DNA of 64,000 nt from Bradyrhizobium lablabi (GCF_900141755.1 NZ_LT670844.1:7226501-7290500); one strand, 5' to 3'; counted from the first letter of the stretch, positions 27,000 through 36,900 are shown. Notes: generated by a model not told the origin, from the letters alone. Made by a program: numbers and translations.

Positions 27000-27542
27000 T
27001 CATTTCCCCACTGATGGTGAGCGGTCTTGGTCAGCTTGAGGCGCGTCGGCTGCTGTCAGCGCGTGGCCCCGTCGAAGCAGATAAATCGAAATCACGAAGA
27101 TCAAAATAAGCGTTCCCAAGACCCCCAGCTCTACAATTGAGGAGCGGAACAACATCTCGCCTTCAATTGACATGAGGCCTTCCGAGGTTACGCCCGATGA
27201 CTTGAGGGTTATGACGAGAACGTTTCGGATCGAAGCGATGAGCCCTATGATCAAGAATGGCTCGGGAGTCAACGCACCCGAACGGACGGAACCTCGGACG
27301 GTATGCAGGATCTCGATTAGCATAAGCACGAACATCAACCTATCGACGATTAGGAATATCGCGCTGGTGCCGCTCCAGTCACGCATTCCCTCCCACAGAA
27401 GGAGCGCCGCACTCGCGAGCGCTAGCAACGCGGTCACAGACAAGAGAATGCCGAGTGCTACATAAACGACGAGCTCGATGCGCAGGAACAGTTCGGTCGA
27501 AAGCCGGGTCGCGCGATCTTTTTCAGAGCGTCCGCCGGCCAT
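27000..27542 (-). CDS. PsiE-family membrane protein
   Basis: 180 residues with four membrane helices and the PsiE pattern (IVDRLMFVLMLIEILHTVRGSVRSG, then EPFLIIGLIASIRNVLVITL). PsiE is phosphate-starvation-inducible in E. coli; no biochemical role is known. AAGGAATAAAGGG precedes the ATG. A copy of the box ends 98 bp upstream. Confidence 0.82.
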   Translation of the reverse strand: MAGGRSEKDRATRLSTELFLRIELVVYVALGILLSVTALLALASAALLLWEGMRDWSGTSAIFLIVDRLMFVLMLIEILHTVRGSVRSGALTPEPFLIIGLIASIRNVLVITLKSSGVTSEGLMSIEGEMLFRSSIVELGVLGTLILIFVISIYLLRRGHALTAADAPQADQDRSPSVGK

Positions 27543-27639
27543 CCCTTTATTCCTTCACACTCGCGGTCTTCGCACGACCCTGGGTCTCTGGCCGATTAAT
27601 AGGACCCGGCAGGCGAAGCGACATGCGGCGGACGCGCGA

Positions 27640-27659
27640 TCCATTGAATTGAAGTTTAG
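27640..27659 (-). promoter_or_regulatory. Recurrent box, copy 8 (before PsiE)
   Basis: Minus strand: CTAAA-N5-ATTCA-ATGGA, ending 98 bp before 27542. One base departs from the core (ATTCA). No clear -10 match was seen at the usual phase. Confidence 0.55.
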
Positions 27660-27771
27660 AACGGTCGTCCGCGTGTATGTTGTCAGGCCATTCCGCGACC
27701 GTCGCGTCCTCTGCATCGAGAATGCCGGGCAACCAATATTGTGGCGGCATTGGCACGGCTGCGATCCCAGG

Positions 27772-30700
27772 TCATTCGGCGGGCGCCGGCGCTGCCTCAC
27801 CAGAGGCGCCCTCCGGCTTCTTCTTGTCCCCGAACAGCCAGGTCTGCAGCTTGTCGAGATAGATATAGACGACCGGCGTCGTATAGAGAGTGAGCACCTG
27901 CGACAGAGCGAGACCGCCGACGATGGCATAGCCGAGCGGCTGGCGAATCTCCGAGCCGACCCCCGTACCCACCATCATCGGCACGCCGCCGAGCAGCGCT
28001 GCCATCGTGGTCATCAGGATGGGCCGGAAGCGCAGGATGCAGGCCTGGTAGATCGACTCTTCGGCCGACAAGCCGTGGCTGTGCTCGACCTGCTGGGCGA
28101 AGTCGACCAGCATGATGCCGTTCTTCTTGACGATACCGATCAGCAATATGAGGCCGACGATGGCGATCACGCTCAGATCCACGTGAACCGCCATCAGCAA
28201 TAGCAGCGCGCCGATGCCGGCCGAAGGCAGGGTGGAGATGATGGTGATCGGATGGATCAGGCTCTCGTACAGCACGCCGAGGATGAGGTAGATGACGAAC
28301 AGCGATGCGACGATGAGGATCGGCGTGCTCTTCAGCGATGCCCCGAATGCCTGGGCGTTACCCTGAAAGCTGGTCTGAAGCGAAAGTGGGGCGTTGAGAT
28401 CCTTTTCAACCTTCTGGATGGCGCTGACCGCATCGCCGATCGCGGCGCCCGGCGCGAGATTGAACGAGATCGTTACCGAAGGGAACTGGCCCTGGTGATT
28501 GATCACGAGCGGCGCGACCTTCACCACCGAATCGACCAGCGTGGATAACGGCACCTGCTGCCCGCTCGATGATTTGACATAGATGCCGTTGAGCGCTTCG
28601 GGTCCGTACTGGAATTTTGGATTGACCTCCAGAATGACATGGTATTGCTGCAGGGTGGTATAAATGGTCGAGACAATGCGTTGGCCGAAAGCGTCATCGA
28701 GCGTGTTGTCGATCGTGTAGGGCAGGATGCCGTAGCTCGAGGCGACCTCACGTTTGATGGTGATGTCGAGCAGCGGCCCGGCATTGAGCTGATCGGTGGT
28801 GACGTCGGCAATACTGGGGATCGCCTTCAACTTGTCGAGGAACAGCGCGGACCAGTGATCGAGCTCGCCGGGATCGGCGTCGTTCAGGGTGTACTGAAAC
28901 TGCGTCTTGTTCAGCCGCGCGCCGATGGTGATGTCCTGCGCGGGTTGCATATAGAGCGTGATGCCCTGGATCTTGGCGAGGTTGGTCTGCAACCGCGCGA
29001 TCACCTTGTCGATCTTGTCGCGCTGGTTTGCGGGCTTGAGCTGAATGTAAACGCGGCCGTCGTTGAGCGTGTAGACGCCGCCGCCGGCGCCCACCGCCGC
29101 ACCAACTGTGTCGACGGCCGGATCCCGCATGATGGCATCTTGCAGCGCCTGCTGGCGTTCCAACATGGCCTGGAAGGAAATATCCTGCGCCGCCTCGGAC
29201 TGGCCGATGATCAAGCCGGTATCCTGTTGGGGAAAGAAACCCTTGGGAATGATGACGTAGAGATATCCGGTCAGCGCAATGGTGCCGAACATCACCATCA
29301 GCGTGATGAATTGGTGCCGGAGCACGATCTTGAGACCTGCCTCATAGACGTGGAGCAGGCCATCGAAGCCGCGTTCGGACATCCGGTAGAGCCATCCGTG
29401 CTCCTTCTTCTCCGGCTTTAGCAGGTAGGCGCACATCATCGGCGTCAGCGTCCGCGAGATCACCAGCGAGAGCACGAGCGCCACGCTCACGGTCATCGCG
29501 AACTCGCGGAACAGCAATCCGACATAGCCGCTCATCAGGAACAGCGGAATGAACACGGCAATGAGCGAGAACGTGATCGCCATCACGGTGAATCCGATCT
29601 CGCCGGAGCCTTTCATCGCCGCATCATACGGCGAGAGGCCTTCCTCGATATGCCGCACGATATTCTCGATCTCGACGACGGCGTCATCGACGACGAATCC
29701 GACCGCGATCGACAAGGCCATCAGCGAGAGGTTATCCAGACTGTAACCCATTTCGTAGAGCACGGCGAAGGTGCCGACCAGCGCCAGCGGCACGGTGACG
29801 GCTGGGATAATGGTCGCCCAGAAACTACGCAGGAATATGAAGATCACCATTACGACGAGCGCCACGGTCAGCAGCAACGTGAATTGCACGTCGCTGAGCG
29901 AAGCGCGGATGGTCTGAGTGCGATCTGAAATGACGCTTATCTTCACGGCAGCCGGGATCGATGCCTGGAGCACAGGCATCATCGCTTTGACCTTACCTAC
30001 GGTCTCGACGACGTTGGCGCCGGGCTGGCGCTGGACCGTCAGAATGATTGCCCGCTTCTGGTTGAACCAGGCGGAAATCAGCTCGTTCTCTCCGGCGCTG
30101 ACGGCGTGGCCGATATCGCGGATGCGGACCGGCGATCCGTTGCGATAGGCGATGACAAGGTCATCGTATTTGTCGGGCTGGAACAGCTGGTCGTTGGTAT
30201 TGAGCGTGTAGGTCTGGCGCGGGCTGTTGAGCGTGCCTTTCGGAAGGTCGACATTGGCCTGGCCGAGTACCGTGCGCACATCCTCGAGATTGATGCCGCG
30301 CGCCGCCAGCGCCTCCGGATCAACCTGCACGCGGACGGTCGGCTGCTGCTCACCTCCGACGCCCACGAGGCCGACACCGGATATCTGCGAGATCTTTTGC
30401 AGCAGAATGTTTTGCGCATAGGCGTCGACCACGGTCAGCGGCAGGCTGTCCGAGGTGATGCCGAGCACCAGGATCGGCGTGTCGGCCGGATTGACTTTAC
30501 GGATGAGCGGCGGATACGGCATATTTTTGGGCAGGTAGGCGGCCGCGGCGTTGATCGCCGACAACGTGTCGGCGACCGCCCCATCGATCGGACGGCTCAA
30601 CTCGAACTGCAGGGTGATCTGGGTGTAGCCGAGCGCGCTCGACGACGTCATCTGCGTAAGGCCGGGGATCTCACCGAACTGCAACTCGAGCGGCGAGGCC

Positions 30701-30888
30701 ACCGTGGAGGCCATGGTCTGCGGGTCGGTGCCTGGCAGCTGCGCCGTCACCGTCAGCGTCGGATAGTTGACGCTCGGAAGCGACGCCACCGGCAACAGCG
30801 GATAGGCGATCAGGCCGCCCGCCAACAACCCTACCATCAGCAGTGCGGTCGCGATCGGCCGTTGGATGAACGGTGCTGAAATATTCAT
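27772..30888 (-). CDS. RND efflux permease, MdtB/MdtC type
   Basis: 1038 residues with the AcrB-family layout: N-terminal FIQRPIATALLMVGLLAGG, two large periplasmic loops, helix 4 with VVDDAVVEIENI (the proton-relay Asp pair) and the C-terminal repeat ending with RPILMTTMAALLGG. The near absence of a C-terminal extension and the mixed signature fit MdtB/C-like heavy-metal or drug pumps. It overlaps the adaptor gene by 4 bases (ATGA). No outer-membrane gene is adjacent; the NodT-type channel at 21176 may be shared. Confidence 0.93.
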   Translation of the reverse strand: MNISAPFIQRPIATALLMVGLLAGGLIAYPLLPVASLPSVNYPTLTVTAQLPGTDPQTMASTVASPLELQFGEIPGLTQMTSSSALGYTQITLQFELSRPIDGAVADTLSAINAAAAYLPKNMPYPPLIRKVNPADTPILVLGITSDSLPLTVVDAYAQNILLQKISQISGVGLVGVGGEQQPTVRVQVDPEALAARGINLEDVRTVLGQANVDLPKGTLNSPRQTYTLNTNDQLFQPDKYDDLVIAYRNGSPVRIRDIGHAVSAGENELISAWFNQKRAIILTVQRQPGANVVETVGKVKAMMPVLQASIPAAVKISVISDRTQTIRASLSDVQFTLLLTVALVVMVIFIFLRSFWATIIPAVTVPLALVGTFAVLYEMGYSLDNLSLMALSIAVGFVVDDAVVEIENIVRHIEEGLSPYDAAMKGSGEIGFTVMAITFSLIAVFIPLFLMSGYVGLLFREFAMTVSVALVLSLVISRTLTPMMCAYLLKPEKKEHGWLYRMSERGFDGLLHVYEAGLKIVLRHQFITLMVMFGTIALTGYLYVIIPKGFFPQQDTGLIIGQSEAAQDISFQAMLERQQALQDAIMRDPAVDTVGAAVGAGGGVYTLNDGRVYIQLKPANQRDKIDKVIARLQTNLAKIQGITLYMQPAQDITIGARLNKTQFQYTLNDADPGELDHWSALFLDKLKAIPSIADVTTDQLNAGPLLDITIKREVASSYGILPYTIDNTLDDAFGQRIVSTIYTTLQQYHVILEVNPKFQYGPEALNGIYVKSSSGQQVPLSTLVDSVVKVAPLVINHQGQFPSVTISFNLAPGAAIGDAVSAIQKVEKDLNAPLSLQTSFQGNAQAFGASLKSTPILIVASLFVIYLILGVLYESLIHPITIISTLPSAGIGALLLLMAVHVDLSVIAIVGLILLIGIVKKNGIMLVDFAQQVEHSHGLSAEESIYQACILRFRPILMTTMAALLGGVPMMVGTGVGSEIRQPLGYAIVGGLALSQVLTLYTTPVVYIYLDKLQTWLFGDKKKPEGASGEAAPAPAE

Positions 30889-32063
30889 GGGATCGGCGCC
30901 TGTAGCGCGTCTTGCGCGGCTGCTTCCTGTGCCGCCTGGCCGTGCAATATCGTGACATGCGTGCCTGGCTGCAGCTTGTATTGTCCGTCGACCACGACCT
31001 GCTCATTGGCCTTGAGGCCGGAATCAATCAATGCCTGGCCGTCACTGGTTTGCGCGACCTTGATTGGGCGGATTGCCACCGTGTCGTCAGGATTGACGAC
31101 ATAAGCGTAGGGTCCTTTCGCACCTTGCTGCACGACCGCTGCGGGAACGGTCAGGCCGTCATGCCGCGTATCGACGAGCAGCCGCGCGTTGACAAGCTCG
31201 CCCGGCCAGAGCTTGTTCGCCTTGTTGTCAAAGTTCGCCTTGAGCTGAATCGAGCCCGTGGTCTGCAGGATCTCATTATTGACGAGGCCGAGCACGCCTT
31301 GATCCAGCTGCATCGAATTATCCTGGTTGTAGGCAAAAACCGTGAGCGGGCTCTTGGTTTTTTGCTGCTGCTGCTGGATTTGCGGCAGGCTCGTCTCCGG
31401 CAGAGTGAATATCAGCGAAATCGGATGAAGCTGGGTGACGACGACGAGGCCGTTCGTGTTTGACGGGCTGATGATGTTGCCGACGTCGATCTGACGAATG
31501 CCAACCACGCCATCGATCGGCGACGTCAGGCGCGTGTAGGAGAGCTGCACCTTGGCGGCGTCGATCAGCGCCTGGTCCGTCTTGATCGCCGCTTGCAGCT
31601 CGCCGACCTGCGCCTGCTGGGTCTCGATCAATTGCGGGGTGGCCCAGCCCTTGTTCCCCAATGTGGTGTAGCGGGTGAGATTGGCCTCCGCATTCTTGAG
31701 CTGGGCCTGATCGCGTTCCAGATTTCCGGTGTATTGCTCGATCAGCGCCTGATAGGGACGCGGATCGATCTGGGCGAGCAGGTCGCCGGCATGCACGGTC
31801 TGGCCTTCGGTGAAATTGATGCTGATGATTTGCCCCTGGATCTGGGCACGCACGACATCGGTGTTGTACGCAATCACCGTGCCGACGCCGGTCAGATAGA
31901 TCGGGACGTCATGCTGGGCGACCGTCCCGGCGACGATCGGTACCTTGGGTGGAGCGGGCGTGGCATCGACCTTCTCCAACGGCTGGATATGCGTGAAGTA
32001 CGCACCTCCGGCCGCAAGCGCCGCAATCAGCAAGACGGCAGGGATGACGACTTTCTTCTTCAT
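30885..32063 (-). CDS. RND periplasmic adaptor, MdtA type
   Basis: 392 residues: an N-terminal membrane anchor (VVIPAVLLIAALAAGGAYF), lipoyl domain (RAQIQGQIISINFTEGQTVHAGDLLAQIDPRPY), coiled coil, beta barrel (LTSPIDGVVGIRQIDVGNII) and a C-terminal membrane-proximal domain. It couples the permease downstream to an outer-membrane channel. It lies 33 bp after the low-complexity secreted gene, so it could be the distal part of a long transcript starting near 34111. Confidence 0.92.
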   Translation of the reverse strand: MKKKVVIPAVLLIAALAAGGAYFTHIQPLEKVDATPAPPKVPIVAGTVAQHDVPIYLTGVGTVIAYNTDVVRAQIQGQIISINFTEGQTVHAGDLLAQIDPRPYQALIEQYTGNLERDQAQLKNAEANLTRYTTLGNKGWATPQLIETQQAQVGELQAAIKTDQALIDAAKVQLSYTRLTSPIDGVVGIRQIDVGNIISPSNTNGLVVVTQLHPISLIFTLPETSLPQIQQQQQKTKSPLTVFAYNQDNSMQLDQGVLGLVNNEILQTTGSIQLKANFDNKANKLWPGELVNARLLVDTRHDGLTVPAAVVQQGAKGPYAYVVNPDDTVAIRPIKVAQTSDGQALIDSGLKANEQVVVDGQYKLQPGTHVTILHGQAAQEAAAQDALQAPIP

Positions 32064-32095
32064 GACCGCTCTCTCTCACAGACCAAAGAATTGCT

Positions 32096-32815
32096 TCACG
32101 GGATGGTGGTGGTTCCCGTCGGTGAAATCGTGGGGATTGTTGGTACCGACGAACGCGACCCCACGCTGCCTGTAACGGGCAATACGCTTGGCGTTGGTAC
32201 CACTTGTGCGGCGCTAACCCCGAGATTGCCGATCCCGGTAGAATCCAACGGAACTCCAACTCGAGCGGCGCCGCTCGTCATGGTGGATGAGGTTGACGTT
32301 GGGTTCGACGACGCAGCAAGGCTGCTCGAACCGGAGCCGCACATTCCCGTCAGCCCCGACGTTTCCACCATTCCTGAGGATGTCGCTTCTCCCGATGTCG
32401 CGGAGATTGCCGTCGACGTCGATATTCCCGACGAGGTTGATGTTCCCGACGTCGCCATGCTGCCCGAATTTGCTCCGGTGGCAGGCGTCGCTGTTCCGGT
32501 TGCCATCGCCAATCCGCCGCCGTCATAGGTCGAGGGCGATCCGAACGTTCCCATTGGCGAAGTCGCCAAGGTCGAACATGCCCCCGCGCCGCTGCTCGTG
32601 CTTGGAACGCTAATCGTGCCGGTGATGCCGTTCGGTACCGGCGTGACCGTGGGCGCTGCGCCCACCTGCAGGCCATTCGGGCCGACCGGTGCACCGGGCA
32701 CCGTACCAAGCGAAGAGGTGATGCCGAGTGGAGGCATGACGGTGCCGACCTGGGCGAATGCGGGGCTGCAGCTCAGCAAGGACCCGACGGTCGCGAAGAT
32801 AAACAATGGTCGCAT
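32096..32815 (-). CDS. Secreted Ser/Thr/Gly-rich low-complexity protein, copy B
   Basis: 239 residues from the ATG at 32815 (GGAGAG upstream). Signal peptide FATVGSLLSCSPAFAQ, then low-complexity sequence rich in Ser, Thr, Gly and Pro. It is a paralogue of the protein encoded just upstream: shared blocks include PNGITGTISVPS/PTGVTGTITIPT, GLTGMCGSGSSSLAASS/GMSGMCGSGSGSIAASS and GIGNLGV/EIGNLGV. The single MCGSGS Cys block is the most conserved part. Surface or periplasmic matrix role is a guess. Confidence 0.7.
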   Translation of the reverse strand: MRPLFIFATVGSLLSCSPAFAQVGTVMPPLGITSSLGTVPGAPVGPNGLQVGAAPTVTPVPNGITGTISVPSTSSGAGACSTLATSPMGTFGSPSTYDGGGLAMATGTATPATGANSGSMATSGTSTSSGISTSTAISATSGEATSSGMVETSGLTGMCGSGSSSLAASSNPTSTSSTMTSGAARVGVPLDSTGIGNLGVSAAQVVPTPSVLPVTGSVGSRSSVPTIPTISPTGTTTIP

Positions 32816-32829
32816 AAAGGACTCTCCGA

Positions 32830-33807
32830 TCATGGCCGTTGACAAAGGATGGAATCCCTCTGGAGCCGCGCCGGGATCGACGTGCCGGTAACCCCGGCGT
32901 TGCCCGCGCCGGCGAAGTTTCGGACGCCCAGGCTGGAGCCGGGGTTCGTGCACGCCGGATTGGTGGATGTGGTCGTGGACGAAGTCGCCGTTGAAAGCGT
33001 GGGTATCACGGGCAGCGAAGCACTCGGCCCTACAGTGCCTGTAATGGGTAATACGTTTGGCACCGGTACGGGCGGCGTTGAACCGACGCCTAGATTGCCG
33101 ATCTCGAAAGATCCGAACGGAATTCCGGTTCGAGCGCCGCCGCCCGGCGTGGTGGGCAACGTTGACGTCGGACTGGACGATGCAGCGATACTGCCTGAGC
33201 CGGAGCCGCACATTCCCGACATTCCCGATGTGTCCAGAATCCCCGGGGATCCCGAGGTTACCGGCATTTCCGGCGTCACCGTTATTGGAGGCAACGTTGT
33301 TGCCCCCGAGGTCGTGGTGGTGGTTGGCGTCGCCGTGGTGCCTGAACCTGCCGCGGTGGCGGGCGCCGCGGTTCCGACTGCCATTCCGCCGCCGTCGAAG
33401 CTCGCGGTCGATCCGAACATTTCCGAGGGCGAGGTCGCCACCGTCGTACATGCGGTGGAACTGGTAATGGTTGGAATTGTAATTGTGCCGGTTACGCCGG
33501 TCGGTAAAGGACTGACGCCGGGTGATGTGATTTCGGTGCTGCCCAGCGGGATTCCGGTCGGCGAACTTGTCGAACCCGCGGAGATGCCAAGGGGCGAGGT
33601 CGCGCCCATCGTCGGCGTCGGGGTGACGGTCCCGTCAAATGGTACGTCAACCTGCGCCATGGCGGGGTTGCCGACGAAGAGCGCTGGGAGCACCGCTGCA
33701 ATCAGCAGAAGTCTTGTTGGCGTTCTCGGTTTTCCGGCCGAGCCGCCGCGACAGGCACCTACGTCGATCATTGCGACGGGTTTGCTTGCTGTGAAGCTAT
33801 CGGACAT
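32830..33807 (-). CDS. Secreted Ser/Thr/Gly-rich low-complexity protein, copy A
   Basis: 325 residues with a long basic n-region and signal core (LLLIAAVLPALFVGNPAMAQ), then Ser/Thr/Gly/Pro-rich sequence with poly-Thr runs. It shares an ordered series of blocks with the next gene, so the pair arose by tandem duplication. Its C-terminus is longer by ~60 residues, with one more Cys in NPACTNPG. AGGA precedes the ATG. It follows the 87-residue secreted protein by 40 bp. Confidence 0.72.
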   Translation of the reverse strand: MSDSFTASKPVAMIDVGACRGGSAGKPRTPTRLLLIAAVLPALFVGNPAMAQVDVPFDGTVTPTPTMGATSPLGISAGSTSSPTGIPLGSTEITSPGVSPLPTGVTGTITIPTITSSTACTTVATSPSEMFGSTASFDGGGMAVGTAAPATAAGSGTTATPTTTTTSGATTLPPITVTPEMPVTSGSPGILDTSGMSGMCGSGSGSIAASSSPTSTLPTTPGGGARTGIPFGSFEIGNLGVGSTPPVPVPNVLPITGTVGPSASLPVIPTLSTATSSTTTSTNPACTNPGSSLGVRNFAGAGNAGVTGTSIPARLQRDSILCQRP

Positions 33808-33847
33808 CGGTCAATCCTGGGTAACGGTGCATGAAGTCCTGAAAACA

Positions 33848-34111
33848 TCAGCAGCGGCAGATGTTCAATTTCTTGTCCAGCGCATCATCCAGTTTCTGTT
33901 GTTCCGCGTCGAACTCAGAAAGCCTCCGTTGCTCCGCCTCGCTCGCTGGAGAGCGCGGCTGGAAATCGTCGGCGCGCGGCTGCACGTGAACGGCCGGCGC
34001 TCCGGCAGGCGCCGGGGTTGCTGATCCAGCGAGTGGCTCGGCTCGAACAACCAGGCTAGTTGAAATCAGAATGCTCGCGAGGATCGGTGTCGCGAGAAGA
34101 ACGGCACGCAT
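33848..34111 (-). CDS. Small secreted protein with charged helix
   Basis: 87 residues: signal peptide (ILASILISTSLVVRAEP), a Pro/Ala linker, then a charged helical stretch (EAEQRRLSEFDAEQQKLDDALDKKLNICRC) with a terminal CRC. GGGAGC precedes the ATG. It is the first gene of a same-strand line of secreted proteins and the RND pump. A box ends 97 bp upstream. No function is recognised. Confidence 0.72.
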   Translation of the reverse strand: MRAVLLATPILASILISTSLVVRAEPLAGSATPAPAGAPAVHVQPRADDFQPRSPASEAEQRRLSEFDAEQQKLDDALDKKLNICRC

Positions 34112-34207
34112 GAAGTTGCTCCCGAGTTTCGAAGAAAAGTGCTGACCTTTATGCCGCGGCTAATTCAGTTTCTCTTCGCCAGAAGGTGGCTAGCTTGGCG
34201 CACCCGT

Positions 34208-34227
34208 TCAATTAAATACGCATTTAT
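34208..34227 (-). promoter_or_regulatory. Recurrent box, copy 9 (before secreted-protein line)
   Basis: Minus strand: ATAAA-N5-ATTTA-ATTGA, ending 97 bp before 34111. Confidence 0.6.
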
Positions 34228-34324
34228 TGTCCTGACGCGGATCGTGCCGACCAAATCCAATTGTGTGCCGCTGTACCGGAACTCGCTTTGAGACATTGAT
34301 CGGCCGGCGAGCGGTCGCTTCACT

Positions 34325-34344
34325 CTAAAAGTAATTTTAGTTGA
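34325..34344 (+). promoter_or_regulatory. Recurrent box, copy 10 (before YdeP-like enzyme)
   Basis: Plus strand: a full palindrome CTAAA-N6-TTTAG (34325-34340) followed by TTGAG. It ends 106 bp before 34450. GATGTCTA lies at element positions 40-47, exactly as in the copy before fdhD. Confidence 0.72.
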
Positions 34345-34449
34345 GCGGCTCACGGCCGGCCCCGATGTCTATCGACCACCAGCGCCGGAAATATCCAAAC
34401 AGTCGGCAAGCATCTCTCGGCGAGATATTGCCCCGCTAAGGAAAGCCCC

Positions 34450-36741
34450 ATGAGCAAAGATGATCTCGCAGGCGTCAGCGACTATGAAGGAGCTGCGGCG
34501 GGGTGGGGCGCCCTGAAGGCTGTTGCGGACGCCGTTCGCGGCCAGAAGGCCATCGTCAAGGAGACGCGTGGTCTGCTTACCATGAATCAGCCGCACGGAT
34601 TCGATTGCCCGGGCTGCGCCTGGCCCGATCCAAAACATACCTCGTCGTTCGAGTTCTGCGAGAACGGAGCCAAAGCGGTCTCATGGGAGGCCACGGCCAA
34701 GCGGACGACACCGGAATTCTTTGCGGCGCATCCCGTCAGCGAACTTTTGACATGGCCGGATTTCGACCTGGAGAACGAGGGCCGTCTGACGCATCCGATG
34801 GCCTATGACCAGACCACGGATCGATACCTGCCGATTTCATGGGACGAGGCGCTGAAACGAATCGGTACCGCGCTGCGGGCGTTGCCGAATCCCGATATGG
34901 CGGAGTTTTACACCTCCGGCCGGGCATCCAACGAGGCTGCTTTTCTCTATCAGCTGTTTGCGCGTGAATTCGGAACCAACAATTTTCCGGATTGCTCGAA
35001 TATGTGCCATGAGGCGACCAGCGTCGGCCTGCCGGAGTCGATCGGCGTCGGCAAGGGAACCGTGACGCTCGAGGATTTCGACCATTGCGACGCCGTGTTT
35101 TGCATCGGCCATAATCCCGGCACCAATCATCCGCGCATGCTGACAACGTTGCGCGAGGTCTCGAAGCGAGGCGCGCCGATCGTCGTCTTCAACCCGCTGC
35201 GCGAGCGCGGTCTCGAGCGGTTCACTTCCCCGCAGCACCCCGTTGAGATGTTGACGCTGAGCTCGACGCCGATCGCATCGACCTACTACCTGGTGAAGGT
35301 CGGTGGCGATATCGCCGTGTTGAAGGGAATGATGAAGACGCTGGTGGCACTCGATGCAAAAAGCCTTTCTGAGGGCGGCCCGGGCGTTCTCGACCGTGAG
35401 TTCATCGCACGTCACACGACGGGATTCAAAGACCTGCTGGCAGACCTTCATGCCACCTCTTGGGACGCCATCGAGAAGGCCTCGGGACTGTCGCGATCGG
35501 ATATTGAGTTCGCCGGCAATATCTACGCCAAGGCGGAGCGGGTCATCATCAGTTACGGCATGGGGATCACCCAGCATCGTCACGGCACGGGGAATGTGCA
35601 GCAGATCGCCAATCTGCTGATGCTCCGCGGCAATATCGGGCGCCAGGGCGCCGGCATTTCTCCACTGCGCGGCCACTCCAATGTGCAGGGCGACCGCACG
35701 GTCGGTATTACCGAGGTTCCGAATGACGCCCTTCTCGACGGTTTGGCCCGCGTCTTCGGGTTCGAGCCGCCGCGCCGCAAGGGCCACAACGCGATCGAAG
35801 CCATCGAGGCGATCCGGGATGGACGCTCGAAGGCGCTGGTCTGCCTCGGCGGCAATTTGGCCGTTGCGATGGCCGATCAGGAAGTCACCTTCAAGGCGAT
35901 GCGGAACCTCGATCTCGCGGTGCATATCGCCACCAAGCTCAATCGCACGCATTTGCTGTTGGCAAAACAGTCCTTCATCCTTCCCTGTTTGGGACGTACG
36001 GAGATTGATACTCAGGCGACCGGCCCCCAGTCGATCACCGTGGAAGATTCGATGTCGATGGTTCACGCCTCACGGGGCGGCCTGAAACCCGCCTCCGAGC
36101 ACCTCAAATCAGAACCGGCAATTATCGCAGCGATGGCTCTGGCCACATTGCCGAACACGCGGGTCGGATGGGCGGAGTTGGTTGGCGATTACGGAAAGAT
36201 CCGCGATTGCATCGAAGCGGTGTTTCCGGAATTCGCCGAGTTCAATGCCCGCATCCAGAAGCCGGGTGGGTTTCGGCTGTATGTCGCTGCGTCGGAGCGC
36301 GAGTGGCTGACGCCGACCAAGAAGGCCAATTTTCTGGTCTGTCCTAGAATAGATGAAGATCCGCGGGTGGCCGATCGCGATGTCCTCACCCTTGCGACAA
36401 TCAGGAGCCACGATCAGTACAACACGACGATCTACGGCCTGAACGACCGCTATCGCGGAATCACGGGGCGGCGCGACGTCGTGTTCGTCAACGAACGCGA
36501 TCTCGCAAGCCGCGGGCTGAAGCATGGCGACCTCGTCGATATTGCCGTCGTGCCTGGATCGAAGCCGGGCGAGCGTGTCATGCGGAAACTGACCGCGGTC
36601 GCGTTCCATATCGCCCAGGGCTCCGTCGCGGCCTATTATCCCGAGGCGAATGTCCTGGTTGCGCTCGATCATCACGACGTCAAGTCCGGGACGCCTTCCT
36701 ACAAGTCGATACCGGTTCTGCTTCGCGCTTCCAGAGGCTAA
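34450..36741 (+). CDS. YdeP/FdhF-family molybdopterin oxidoreductase
   Basis: 763 residues, the usual length of the YdeP group (TIGR01701 type). The N-terminus has Cys-rich FDCPGCAWPDPKH and FCENGAKAV, a likely iron-sulfur site. The molybdenum region reads FPDCSNMCHEATSVG, with Cys rather than selenocysteine as probable metal ligand. YISYGMG-like and GNIGRQGAG blocks and the C-terminal dinucleotide-binding domain (TIRSHDQYNTTIYG) follow. There is no signal peptide, so it is cytoplasmic. E. coli YdeP contributes to acid resistance; some relatives are annotated as formate dehydrogenases. The activity on formate is not shown by the sequence. fdhD nearby and a shared box type support a joint function. 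Confidence 0.88.
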   Translation: MSKDDLAGVSDYEGAAAGWGALKAVADAVRGQKAIVKETRGLLTMNQPHGFDCPGCAWPDPKHTSSFEFCENGAKAVSWEATAKRTTPEFFAAHPVSELLTWPDFDLENEGRLTHPMAYDQTTDRYLPISWDEALKRIGTALRALPNPDMAEFYTSGRASNEAAFLYQLFAREFGTNNFPDCSNMCHEATSVGLPESIGVGKGTVTLEDFDHCDAVFCIGHNPGTNHPRMLTTLREVSKRGAPIVVFNPLRERGLERFTSPQHPVEMLTLSSTPIASTYYLVKVGGDIAVLKGMMKTLVALDAKSLSEGGPGVLDREFIARHTTGFKDLLADLHATSWDAIEKASGLSRSDIEFAGNIYAKAERVIISYGMGITQHRHGTGNVQQIANLLMLRGNIGRQGAGISPLRGHSNVQGDRTVGITEVPNDALLDGLARVFGFEPPRRKGHNAIEAIEAIRDGRSKALVCLGGNLAVAMADQEVTFKAMRNLDLAVHIATKLNRTHLLLAKQSFILPCLGRTEIDTQATGPQSITVEDSMSMVHASRGGLKPASEHLKSEPAIIAAMALATLPNTRVGWAELVGDYGKIRDCIEAVFPEFAEFNARIQKPGGFRLYVAASEREWLTPTKKANFLVCPRIDEDPRVADRDVLTLATIRSHDQYNTTIYGLNDRYRGITGRRDVVFVNERDLASRGLKHGDLVDIAVVPGSKPGERVMRKLTAVAFHIAQGSVAAYYPEANVLVALDHHDVKSGTPSYKSIPVLLRASRG

Positions 36742-36847
36742 ACGCGGAATGCATTTGGGCACGCGCCGGGCATCGATCCCCGGATGTTAGAGCCTGACCG
36801 GACACGCAGCCAGAAGTTTTCGGACTCTTCGAGGTTGACTTTCTTTT

Positions 36848-36900
36848 TCGTCATGGCCGGGCATAGCCGTCCGAAGGACGGCTATGCCCGGCCATGACGA
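36848..36900. repeat. Palindromic intergenic repeat, 25-bp arms
   Basis: A near-perfect hairpin: arms 36848-36872 and 36876-36900 around a 3-base loop. The arm begins with TCGTCATGGCCGGGC-type sequence, the same family as the repeat at 40811-40899. It sits between convergent genes and may serve as a terminator. Confidence 0.8.

Larger units (their letters stand above)
34112..34449. other. Divergent intergenic region with two opposed boxes
   Basis: 338 bp between the secreted protein (minus) and the YdeP-like enzyme (plus). It holds no convincing frame. It contains one box facing each way, at 34208-34227 and 34325-34344, about 97 bp apart. Confidence 0.6.
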
